NCBI GenBank assembly: GCA_902806065.1
Contig: CADCVE010000026.1
Span: 1 to 44,840, forward strand
Source of the DNA: an uncultured Rubrobacteraceae bacterium
GTDB taxonomy: Bacteria; Actinomycetota; Rubrobacteria; Rubrobacterales; Rubrobacteraceae
Direction of reading: 5' to 3'
DNA: 44,840 bases
Part shown: piece by piece, positions 17,879 through 24,619 of the stretch
How positions within the stretch are numbered: position 1 is the stretch's first letter
Layout: each line of letters begins with the position of its first letter
The notes under the pieces: model-generated
Databases searched by the model: none
Told to the model about the DNA's origin: nothing
Seen by the model: the letters and a program-made list of their open reading frames with translations, nothing else
Translations under genes and position numbers: made by a program

Positions 17879-18583
17879 ATCAAAGAGAAACAAGAAGACA
17901 GGCGCCTGAGCACGCTCGCGGACGCGCTCGCGCAACTCGAAGCGGAGATAACCTCTTGCCGGCGCTGCCCGCGCCTCGTCGAGTGGCGCGAGAGGGTCGC
18001 TCGCGAGAAGAAGGCCGCCCACGCGGACAAAGAGTACTGGGGCCGTCCCATACCGAGCTTCGGGGACCCGGACGCCAGCGTAGTCGTGTTCGGCCTCGCC
18101 CCAGCGGCGCACGGGGCCAACCGCACCGGCCGCTTCTTTACCGGCGACCGCTCCGGCGACTTCCTCTTCGGCTCCCTCCACCGCACCGGCTACTCCAACA
18201 CTCCTATCTCGCGCCATGCTAACGATGGGTTGCGTCTCCAGGGACTCTGGATCTCCGCCGCCGTCCGCTGCGCCCCGCCAAAGAACAAACCCACACCCAC
18301 CGAACGAGACCAATGCCTCCCCTACACTGCCCGCGAGCTCGAACTGCTTTCTATAAAGGTCATCGTCTGCCTCGGCGCCTTCGCCTGGGACTGCGCTTTA
18401 CGCCTCTACGACATACGTCCCAAGCCAAAGTTCGCGCATGGCGCCGAACTCCCGATCCCCTTCGGCCCGGTCCTCCTTGGCTGCTACCACCCCTCCCAAC
18501 AGAACACCTTTACCGGCGTCCTTACCAAACCCATGCTTGACGCAGTGCTCCTTCGGGCGCGCGAACTGACGGGCAAAGACTGA
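17879..18583 (+). CDS. Family 5 uracil-DNA glycosylase (UdgB-like), no canonical start
   Basis: A DNA-repair glycosylase that removes uracil (and in this family other deaminated bases). The product carries the iron-sulfur cysteines (SCRRCPRLVEWR near the N-terminus, further Cys in VRCAPPKNKPTP and VCLGAFAWD), the motif VVFGLAPAAHGANRTGRFFTG, which is the family-5 water-activating region GLAPAxxGxNRTGRxFTGD, and the C-terminal GCYHPSQQNTFTG with the motif-2 histidine. The frame is coding from just after the apgM stop, yet the only ATG/GTG/TTG is the GTG at 18086, inside the active-site motif, so it cannot be the real start. The in-frame ATC at 17879 or CTG at 17906 are candidates; readthrough of the apgM TAG is another. 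Confidence 0.85.
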   Translation: MKEKQEDRRLSTLADALAQLEAEITSCRRCPRLVEWRERVAREKKAAHADKEYWGRPIPSFGDPDASVVVFGLAPAAHGANRTGRFFTGDRSGDFLFGSLHRTGYSNTPISRHANDGLRLQGLWISAAVRCAPPKNKPTPTERDQCLPYTARELELLSIKVIVCLGAFAWDCALRLYDIRPKPKFAHGAELPIPFGPVLLGCYHPSQQNTFTGVLTKPMLDAVLLRARELTGKD

Positions 18584-18847
18584 AGTACTATTTCGTTGTA
18601 ATCGCCCCAAGAAGATGCTGGGCAGCTTCAAAACAGGCATTCTCAGAGGAGACCTTAGACCAGCTACTTCGCTACCCGGCAAACGGTCTACTATGCGAAC
18701 AGTGAAGAGTTCGCGCAGCACTACAAAGAGATTCTCGAAAAACTTGCAAAAAGGTGATTATCGCAGCAGAAAACACTAAAGTTTTATCTGCTTTGGCCGA
18801 TAACTATACAGGCAGGCGAAAAGCTAGCGATTCGCAAGGAGAACACA
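18584..18847 (+). other. Intergenic region with a short gene remnant
   Basis: Between the glycosylase and the acidic protein, a plus-strand frame from about 18660 to the TGA near 18756 encodes SYFATRQTVYYANSEEFAQH followed by YKEILEKLAKR. It is preceded directly by an in-frame TAG, so only a C-terminal fragment remains. The AAGGAG at 18836-18841 belongs to the next gene. Confidence 0.25.
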
Positions 18848-19564
18848 GTGCAGCTCACTCTAGACGTACAGCGGGACATAAAGAGGTTTCTGGCGATAGG
18901 AGGAGTCTCGCTGGCCCTCGTGATCAGCAATAGCGGCCTCGCGAACGCCGCTCCCGCCCCCAACTCCGACGGTGACCGCGACGGGCTTACATACAAGCAA
19001 GAGGTCAAGGTAACCGACACCAACCCCCGCCTCGCCGACACCGACGAAGATGATATCAAGGACGGCAACGAGGACGTCGATGAGGACGGGGTCGACAACA
19101 CCGACGAACTCAAGCTCGGCACGAAGTTGGGCGACGAAGACTCCGACGACGACGGCATCGAGGACGGCGACGAGGACAAGGACTCCGACGACATCGAGAA
19201 CGAAGACGAGGACGACGACGCCGCCAGCGCCGACCAGTGCGCTCCCAAGGTTGAGGACGACGCTGACGAGGACTCTGACGACGACGACGTCGACGATGAG
19301 GACGAAAACGACTTTGGCGAGGGAGAGGACTCCGACTCTGACGGTGTAGAGGACGACGAGGACGACGACGACGACAACGACGGCACCGACGACGAGGAAG
19401 ACGTGGACTCCGACGACGACGGCATTGAAGACGGCGACGAGGACGACGACTCCAACGGCACCCCGGATGGTGACGAGGACGACGATGACGAGGACGACGA
19501 CTGCGACGACGACGGCATCGAGAACGACGAGGACGACGACGACGGCGATGACACGGACGACTAA
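18848..19564 (+). CDS. Hyperacidic secreted protein with calcium-binding-like repeats
   Basis: A 238-residue exported protein starting at GTG behind AAGGAG. Residues 1-38 form a signal peptide (basic start, hydrophobic core FLAIGGVSLALVISN, cleavage likely after ANA). The rest is dominated by Asp and Glu (over half of residues). Its first part has recognisable units such as SDGDRDGLTYKQE and VDEDGVDNTDELKLGT, and further on DSDDDGIEDGDED, which resemble thrombospondin type 3 / dockerin-type DxDxDG calcium loops. Later the loops dissolve into plain acidic runs. Two cysteines are present (DQCAPK, DDCDDD). No sorting signal or transmembrane end is seen, so it should be released or bound by charge. 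A strong terminator follows. Function likely calcium or cation binding at the surface, an inference. Confidence 0.85.
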   Translation: MQLTLDVQRDIKRFLAIGGVSLALVISNSGLANAAPAPNSDGDRDGLTYKQEVKVTDTNPRLADTDEDDIKDGNEDVDEDGVDNTDELKLGTKLGDEDSDDDGIEDGDEDKDSDDIENEDEDDDAASADQCAPKVEDDADEDSDDDDVDDEDENDFGEGEDSDSDGVEDDEDDDDDNDGTDDEEDVDSDDDGIEDGDEDDDSNGTPDGDEDDDDEDDDCDDDGIENDEDDDDGDDTDD

Positions 19565-19597
19565 AAAACCCTCTTAACACCCCGCTGCACGTTTCTT

Positions 19598-19642
19598 GGG
19601 GTAGAGGTTAGAAGGAACTTCCTTCCGACCTCTACCCCTTTT
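19598..19642 (+). terminator. Rho-independent terminator after the acidic protein gene
   Basis: Arms GGGGTAGAGGT (19598-19608) and ACCTCTACCCC (19628-19638) pair perfectly, with an inner GAAGG/CCTTC stem, followed by TTTT. Confidence 0.9.
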
Positions 19643-19740
19643 CATGATCGCGGCCGAATAACCGATGGTGGGCGGTCTGGTAGGTATCGAACGGTACGAT
19701 GGTCTCCGAGATCTAGCCTCTAATAAAGTAGGAGTAGCCG

Positions 19741-19878
19741 ATGAAGCCCGACCCGCTCCTGTCCAAGACCATTTCTTTCTTCCCGGATGGTTTCACTTTG
19801 GCGTATAGAGCATCCTACCCATTAGAACTTTTCGCGCCCGTACGTTTAACCCGGTTGCCAATAGGATCGGGGTAATGC
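19741..19878 (+). CDS. Possible small ORF
   Basis: A 45-codon frame begins at ATG 19741, with AGGAG seven bases upstream, and ends at TAA near 19876. The peptide opens MKPDPLLSKTISFFPDG. I recognise no family, and it lies in low-coding sequence, so the ribosome site is the only support. Confidence 0.2.
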
Positions 19879-19925
19879 TGTGGGAGGGGATGGTATAGCC
19901 ATCTGAAGGGCAGCGCCTCTTATTC

Positions 19926-20090
19926 ATGATCTGTCTCAAGTGTGGGAAACCAGTTAGATCCACCGCCGAATTAGAAAGTACAAAGCACCTACAACTAGAA
20001 GGGCCGCTAGGACGGCAAATATCGCAAGCACAAGGAATGTCACGGGGAGATATTATATATTATACGAAATGTTGGATAAATTATAACTAA
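19926..20090 (+). CDS. Possible 54-residue CxxC protein
   Basis: A frame from ATG 19926 to TAA 20088-20090 starts MICLKCGKPV, a one-knuckle zinc-ribbon-like beginning, and ends IIYYTKCWINYN. There is no strong ribosome site. It stands just before another small CxxC protein, which raises the chance that it is real. The second half lies in very AT-rich DNA unlike the rest of the window. Confidence 0.3.
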   Translation: MICLKCGKPVRSTAELESTKHLQLEGPLGRQISQAQGMSRGDIIYYTKCWINYN

Positions 20091-20098
20091 AATATGAC
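20041..20098. other. AT-rich tract, possible promoter
   Basis: About 55 bases of strongly AT-rich sequence (ATATTATATATTATAC, then TTATAACTAAAATATG) stand out from the high-GC surroundings. Several TATAAT-like hexamers are present, so it may be the promoter of the small gene at 20099 or a scar of inserted DNA. Confidence 0.35.
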
Positions 20099-20341
20099 GT
20101 GAACCATAATGAGCCGCTTATGACTGCTGTATCCGAATGTGAGGCAGTAGCCAGGACCCACGGCCATAACCTGGGTGCATGGCTCAAGGTTACAGAAAGG
20201 CTGTACGTGGCTAGGTGTTTGATCTGCGGCAAGCTAACATGGGTAGCACAAGCGGGCGATGAGCAGTGTTGGCGAATCGGTGGTTCAATACTCAAACAAT
20301 ATTGTTCAGAGGATGGACGAGGATCATTACCTCGAGAGTGA
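20099..20341 (+). CDS. Small zinc-ribbon-like protein
   Basis: An 80-residue protein (GTG 20099, or ATG 20123). It has the pattern A..HGHNLGAWLKV, ARCLICGKLTWVA, then IGGSILKQYC: a GH..L..W helix, a CxxCG knuckle, and a GG..L...C end. I have seen this layout in short uncharacterised bacterial proteins; CxxC plus the late Cys and His could bind zinc. No partner gene is adjacent. Function unknown. Confidence 0.5.
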   Translation: MNHNEPLMTAVSECEAVARTHGHNLGAWLKVTERLYVARCLICGKLTWVAQAGDEQCWRIGGSILKQYCSEDGRGSLPRE

Positions 20342-20635
20342 ATGGCTCGCTTATGTTTGGCTGGCCTGAACTTGTAGCTCGCTGGCTGAGATCCGGCTAT
20401 CCTCGGTCCTATAGGTTCAGCCCCCATAATCCCAACCGCCCGCGAATGCTTACAGCCCTTGCTATTTCTGCAGTGTTTTCGTGCTGTTGTGCTCGCACCA
20501 GCCCCCTGCCTGATACCGGGGCCGATGTATTCGACCCGGGTTTTGTTAAAGTTTTCTAATAATTCTTTACTTGTCCTGCGTTTTTGGTTAAGGTGCTGGA
20601 TGAAGGTTTTGGCAAAAGCGTTAGAAGGGATAGAC
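20342..20635. other. Non-coding stretch upstream of the TPETG protein
   Basis: No gene is supported here. Frames that are open on both strands lack domain-like content. The last 80 bases are AT-richer (TTTTCTAATAATTCTTTAC) and could hold the promoter of the gene at 20636. Confidence 0.35.
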
Positions 20636-20896
20636 ATGAGGCGAATCACTTCGGTCCTTATGGTAGCCATCGTTATGCTGGTGGCGGTAGCCGTTCCGGC
20701 GATGGCACAGGGCGACGACAAGGCAGCTCGGAAGGCCGCCAAGCAGGAACAGAAGAAGGCACAGAAGGCCGATAGTGGCCCCAAGAAGGCCACGCCGGAA
20801 ACTGGTGGTGTAGCACCTGTTGACGCAGCGCTTTTGGGTGTGGGTGTCCTGCTCGTTGGGGGAGGGCTTGTAGCCTACAGAATCGCTCGTCGTTAG
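20636..20896 (+). CDS. Small secreted protein with TPETG sorting signal
   Basis: An 86-residue precursor starting at ATG 20636 behind GAAGGGA. It has a signal peptide (MRRITSVLMVAIVMLVAVAV, then PAMAQ cleavage site), a short Lys/Ala/Gln-rich mature part (AARKAAKQEQKKAQKA), and a complete cell-wall sorting signal: TPETGG, a hydrophobic helix (AALLGVGVLLVGGGLVAY) and the tail RIARR. The motif is LPXTG-like with Thr in the first place. It should be anchored by a sortase, and the only sortase in the window is at 9607-10575. The mature part is only about 30 residues, short for a surface protein, and very basic, opposite in charge to the hyperacidic secreted protein just upstream. Confidence 0.8.
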   Translation: MRRITSVLMVAIVMLVAVAVPAMAQGDDKAARKAAKQEQKKAQKADSGPKKATPETGGVAPVDAALLGVGVLLVGGGLVAYRIARR

Positions 20897-20920
20897 TCGG
20901 CAGTAACGAACCGTTTGCAG

Positions 20921-20945
20921 GGCCGGGGTCTAAAGACCTCGGCCT
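20921..20945 (+). terminator. Rho-independent terminator after the TPETG protein gene
   Basis: GGCCGGGGTCT (20921-20931), loop AA, AGACCTCGGCC (with one G-U pair), then TTTTT. Confidence 0.85.
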
Positions 20946-21398
20946 TTTTCGTAGCCGTACAACGTGCGTCTAGCGGCTAGGCTGTCCGTTGAATAGGTCG
21001 ATGCGGCCCCCGCTGTGTGAGGCGTTTCCGCATAGTAGAAAACAGCCTGTAGTGTATCGGATCTTTCAGGTGACCCGATGCTTGAAAAAGAGTACATTGC
21101 TCTACGCGACCCAGAGCCGGAAGCGAGACACGAGCGGCTAGATGCTATCAATCAAGAGTGAGATGGTTGCATACGCCTTGCGTCGCGAAACGCATATCGG
21201 ATGCTGAACTAGACGGTTACCTGTCGGAATTGGATCAAGAGCAGGTGACAATCAGAGAGCAGCCAACCGATAAACGTCGGACGCTCTAGACCTCGTACCC
21301 CTTTCGGTAGGGTAGGCTCTCCGGGTGCGCTGCGCCATCGGGCAAACAGCGTCTCCTCTTTGCTAGGATGGGCGTACTCTAGCCAACGAGAGGAGAAT
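20946..21398 (+). other. Intergenic region with two tiny ORFs
   Basis: No firm gene. ATG 21078 opens a 27-codon frame (MLEKEYIALRDPEPEARHER, ending INQE) that stops near 21161. Shortly after, another frame encodes RISDAELDGYLSELDQEQVT and ends at TAG near 21290. Both look more protein-like than chance and may be pieces of one decayed small gene. Confidence 0.25.
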
Positions 21399-21407
21399 TT
21401 GGGCGCG

Positions 21408-22469
21408 GTGATAAGGGTCATGGTTGTTTTCGGTGGGCGAAGCGGGGAGCACGAAGTCTCCCTGGCCTCGGCCCGCGCCGTTATGCATACCTTACACCGG
21501 GGAGAACGCTACGAAGTCCTTCCCGTCGGGATAACCCGGGAGGGATACTGGCTCTCCTCCAGCGATCCCATGCGAGAGCTAGAAGAGTTAGCTCGAAAGG
21601 CCGCGAGCGGCGACGAGAGTAGCGTGAAGTCTCTAACCTCTGCCACCGGGAAGCTACCAGTGGACCTTTTGGATGCCGCGGACGTAGTCTTCCCCGTCCT
21701 TCACGGTCCATACGGCGAGGACGGCACCATTCAAGGCATGCTCCAGCTCGCCGGTGTCCCGTACGTGGGCTCGGGCGTCCTGGCGAGTTCCGCCGGAATG
21801 GACAAGGTAACGATGAAGAAGATCTTCGCCTTCCATGGCCTCCCGCAGGTCGAGTGGCTCGGCCTGACCCGCGAAGAGTGGGAGAACGACCGTATAAACC
21901 AGATCAAGGCGATAGAGGCAGCCCTCGGGTACCCTTGCTTCGTCAAGCCCTCAAACCTCGGCTCCAGCGTCGGCATCAACAAGGCCAAGGACGCCGGGGA
22001 GTTGGCGGGTGCCCTAGACGCTGCAGCAGACCTCGACCGTCGCATTATCGTGGAGCAGGGCGTGGACGCGCGCGAGATAGAGGTCGCCGTATTAGGCAAT
22101 GAGGAGGCCGAGGTCTCCTCTCCCGGTGAGATCACCATCGCCGGCCACGATTTCTACGATTACGAGGCCAAGTACACCGAAGGCGGCATGCAACTCGAGG
22201 TCCCCGCCCGGATGCCCGATGAAACCGCGTCTGAGCTACGAGAGATAGCGCGCATCGCTTACGGTGCGATAGATGCGGCGGGTATGGCCCGGGTAGATTT
22301 CTTCCTCGAACGAAGCACCGGCGGGTTGCTCCTCAACGAGATCAACACCATCCCCGGCTTCACCCCTACCAGCGTCTACCCCAAGCTCTGGTCCGCCAGT
22401 GGCCTCCCTTATGAACAGCTCCTCGACCGTCTCATACAACTGGCACTGGAGCGTCACGGAGTTGCTTGA
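21408..22469 (+). CDS. ddl: D-alanine--D-alanine ligase
   Basis: ATP-grasp enzyme that makes D-Ala-D-Ala for peptidoglycan. Marks are VVFGGRSGEHEVSLASA at the N-terminus, VFPVLHGPYGEDGTIQGML, PYVGSGVLASSAGMDK, CFVKPSNLGSSVGINKAKD (ATP and substrate loop) and LLLNEINTIPGFTPTSVYP (metal and D-Ala binding). Length of about 353 is usual. The start is GTG 21408 or the nearer TTG 21399, three bases after AGGAG. The following mscS gene begins immediately after the stop. Confidence 0.95.
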   Translation: MIRVMVVFGGRSGEHEVSLASARAVMHTLHRGERYEVLPVGITREGYWLSSSDPMRELEELARKAASGDESSVKSLTSATGKLPVDLLDAADVVFPVLHGPYGEDGTIQGMLQLAGVPYVGSGVLASSAGMDKVTMKKIFAFHGLPQVEWLGLTREEWENDRINQIKAIEAALGYPCFVKPSNLGSSVGINKAKDAGELAGALDAAADLDRRIIVEQGVDAREIEVAVLGNEEAEVSSPGEITIAGHDFYDYEAKYTEGGMQLEVPARMPDETASELREIARIAYGAIDAAGMARVDFFLERSTGGLLLNEINTIPGFTPTSVYPKLWSASGLPYEQLLDRLIQLALERHGVA

Positions 22470-23480
22470 TTGGCCTTGCCGTTGATCGCGCTCATCCAGG
22501 AGACCACCGGCGGTGAGACTACAGGCGAGAGCACCAGCGTCATAGAAGGGGCCGCGGACGCCGCCCAGCAAATCCCAGAGCAAGCCCAGAGAGAGCTCGG
22601 TGGGATCGACGAGTCGTTCAACAACTTGTTCGGCTACATGACCAGCTCCGAGTTCATCAGCGACGTGGTGGCGGCCTTTGTCGTTATCTTTCTGGCACTC
22701 TTCTTCTATCGAGTTATCGTCCACCTGATACCGCGTATCCTCAAGTGGAGCAGGCCCGGAGACGAAGAGGCTATAGACGCGAACACCCTTGCCCGTATCA
22801 AACGCCAGGACACCGCCATAACGCTCCTCCGCAACACGCTGCGTTACATCGTCTTCGCCTTCGTCGCGCTCTTCATCCTGAGCATCTTCATCAACAACCC
22901 GCTGCCCGCGACCGCGGGCGCTACCATCGCGGCGGCCGTTATAGGCTTCGGGGCCCAGAGCTTCCTGCGCGACATCATCGCGGGGTTCTTCATACTCTTC
23001 GAGAACCAATACAGCGTTGGGGACTTCATATCCGTCGAGCCTACCAAGGCTTCGGGGATGGTCGAGGAGTTCGGGCTACGGACCACCATGATCCGGGCTC
23101 TCTCCGGCGAGGTCATATATATCCCCAACGGCTCCCTCATCGGCGTCACGAACTACGTCTCCGGTCAGCAGCGCTTCACCATCGAGGTGCAACTCAAGGA
23201 CGAAGAGACGGCGAAACACGTACTCGAAGAGATAAAAGAGGGTCACGAACTCTACCTGATCCCACCGCGCCTCGTGAACCGCGACGAGACCCCTGGCGGC
23301 GGCCCGCGCCTCCGGCTACTGGCGGTCGTCCTCCCCTCGACCGCCTGGCTCGTCGAAGAGAACCTCGTCGAGCGCATAAAAGCCGCCGCCGGCGAAGACG
23401 GCCTCGCCGCCGACCCGCTCGTCTACAACGTAGACAGCCGCAACGTCCGCCGGTTGAGGGACTTCATCCCTCCGGAATAA
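22470..23480 (+). CDS. mscS: Small-conductance mechanosensitive channel (MscS family)
   Basis: An osmotic-release channel of the inner membrane, 336 residues. An N-terminal Gly/Ser/Thr-rich periplasmic part is followed by about four hydrophobic segments; TM3 and the pore region read AGATIAAAVIGFGAQSFLRD and GFFILFENQYSVGDFI, the family hallmark. The beta domain continues with GMVEEFGLRTTMIRALSGEV and YIPNGSLIG, then the C-terminal alpha-beta domain. The TTG start directly follows the ddl TGA with no gap, so translation is coupled. It fits with the other osmotic and envelope stress genes of the window. Confidence 0.93.
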   Translation: MALPLIALIQETTGGETTGESTSVIEGAADAAQQIPEQAQRELGGIDESFNNLFGYMTSSEFISDVVAAFVVIFLALFFYRVIVHLIPRILKWSRPGDEEAIDANTLARIKRQDTAITLLRNTLRYIVFAFVALFILSIFINNPLPATAGATIAAAVIGFGAQSFLRDIIAGFFILFENQYSVGDFISVEPTKASGMVEEFGLRTTMIRALSGEVIYIPNGSLIGVTNYVSGQQRFTIEVQLKDEETAKHVLEEIKEGHELYLIPPRLVNRDETPGGGPRLRLLAVVLPSTAWLVEENLVERIKAAAGEDGLAADPLVYNVDSRNVRRLRDFIPPE

Positions 23481-23492
23481 ACGGTCGTGAAG

Positions 23493-24137
23493 CTAGGAGT
23501 CTTCAGGCTTCTTGGGCTTCCAGTCGCCACGCAGGTGCCCGTTCGTCTCGGATATCTTGCGAGCGGCCTTGTCACGTTCCAGGCGCTCGGCGGCCTCCGT
23601 GAGCAACTCCTTCACCTTAATGAGGCGCTCCCTCTCGGTAGCGAGTTCCAGGATCTGCTGCCGCGTCTCAAGGTCGAACTCTATGCGTCCGGCTATTACA
23701 AACGAGAGGTTGAGGTACGGTGGCTCTATCTCTATGTCCACGGACCCCTCGGTGGCCGCCGTGACCACTCGCTCCAGCAGAGCCACGCACTCTTCGGCTA
23801 GAGTGCTCACATCCTCTTGTGGCCCGTCTTCGAGGTACTCGATATCGCCCACGTAGTACGGCTTGCCGGAGAGGACGTTGTTCAGCTTGAAACGCTGCGA
23901 GCCTTCGACCAGTATGACCAGTCGGCCATCATCGTAGCGCTCCACGAGCTCGACGATCCTCGCCGTGCATCCAACCTGCCGCGTCCCGGAATCATCCGCG
24001 AAGATCATGCCAAACTCCGTCTTCGCGTCCAGGCACTCGTTCACCATCTGCTTGTAGCGGTCCTCGAAGATATGCAGCGGCATAGGCGTGCCCGGCATCA
24101 GCACCACGTTCAGCGGGAAAAGCGGTATATCCGCCAA
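23493..24137 (-). CDS. LON substrate-binding-domain protein
   Basis: A stand-alone N-terminal domain of Lon protease (LON superfamily, no ATPase or protease part), 214 residues. The start MADIPLFPLNVVLMPGTPMP followed by LHIFEDRYKQMV is the family signature; GCTARIVELVERYDDGR follows. The C-terminal half is a helical bundle with RQQILELATERERLIKVKEL and a basic end. Such proteins are widespread in actinobacteria; their function is unknown, perhaps substrate recognition. Convergent with mscS, 12 bases apart. Confidence 0.9.
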   Translation of the reverse strand: MADIPLFPLNVVLMPGTPMPLHIFEDRYKQMVNECLDAKTEFGMIFADDSGTRQVGCTARIVELVERYDDGRLVILVEGSQRFKLNNVLSGKPYYVGDIEYLEDGPQEDVSTLAEECVALLERVVTAATEGSVDIEIEPPYLNLSFVIAGRIEFDLETRQQILELATERERLIKVKELLTEAAERLERDKAARKISETNGHLRGDWKPKKPEDS

Positions 24138-24391
24138 GACATCGCTCCTTCCAATCTCTTGAAACCTGATTTTATCTCACGATCCTCCCCGGTCTCCCCA
24201 CTACCGCACCAACCGTAAACGAACCCGGCCAACTCTATGAGCCTACGACAAAGCAGAGATCGGCTCCTCCAACCTCGCACAGGTGAACCAGGCGTTGGGG
24301 AAGACGAACGTCCCTTCTACCAGCATCCCTATCTTCGACCGATTTTCTCTCACTCCGCCGCAACCGCTCAACCAGTAGAGGTCGCACCCCC
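24138..24391. other. Intergenic region
   Basis: No gene is supported. A minus-strand frame of about 70 codons is open here but shows no family marks. The region lies between the LON-domain gene's start and the terminator of the respiratory operon, so it probably carries the LON gene's promoter. Confidence 0.35.
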
Positions 24392-24425
24392 AAAAGGAGA
24401 GGAGGCACTCGGGGAGCACCTCCTC
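24392..24425 (-). terminator. Terminator of the respiratory operon
   Basis: On the minus strand GAGGAGGTGCTC, loop CCC, GAGTGCCTCCTC (two G-U pairs) is followed by TCCTTTT. It lies about 45 bases after the last small gene of the operon. Confidence 0.75.
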
Positions 24426-24469
24426 TTGACTCTTTGACACCTTTGGGCTCGCGCCCGCCAACTCTCCGG

Positions 24470-24619
24470 CTACTCGTCTTTACTGATCCAGTACGTGAAC
24501 AAATACGCTCCAGAGACAATCGTGATGATCAGCAAGAACCCAGCGATAAGCCGCAGCGGAGCGTAACCGGGCCCCCCCGGCTGATTGAGTAGCGCGAGCA
24601 TCAGATCTAGTTCTGGCAC
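24470..24619 (-). CDS. 49-residue single-helix membrane protein of the respiratory operon
   Basis: The last gene of the respiratory operon. The GTG start overlaps the stop of the CydA-like gene (TAGTG) and a GGAGG lies nine bases upstream; an internal ATG six codons later is the alternative. The product has a short polar N-terminus (VPELDLMLALLNQPGGPGY), one transmembrane helix (LRLIAGFLLIITIVSGAYLF) and a polar tail (TYWISKDE). Size, position and layout are like the one-helix peptides of terminal oxidases and b6f complexes (CydX, CcoQ, PetN types), but I see no sequence match to any of these. Most likely an accessory subunit of the CydA-like protein. Confidence 0.65.
   Translation of the reverse strand: MPELDLMLALLNQPGGPGYAPLRLIAGFLLIITIVSGAYLFTYWISKDE

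Noticed and set aside
19110-19580. Arg/Pro- or Ser-rich open frames opposite the hyperacidic gene
   Set aside because: They are the reverse of GAC/GAG repeats; the plus frame has a signal peptide, ribosome site and terminator.
20053-20793. Minus-strand open frame of 246 codons across the TPETG protein and small zinc-ribbon gene
   Set aside because: No ribosome site, no family marks, and it covers two better-supported plus-strand genes and an AT-rich tract.
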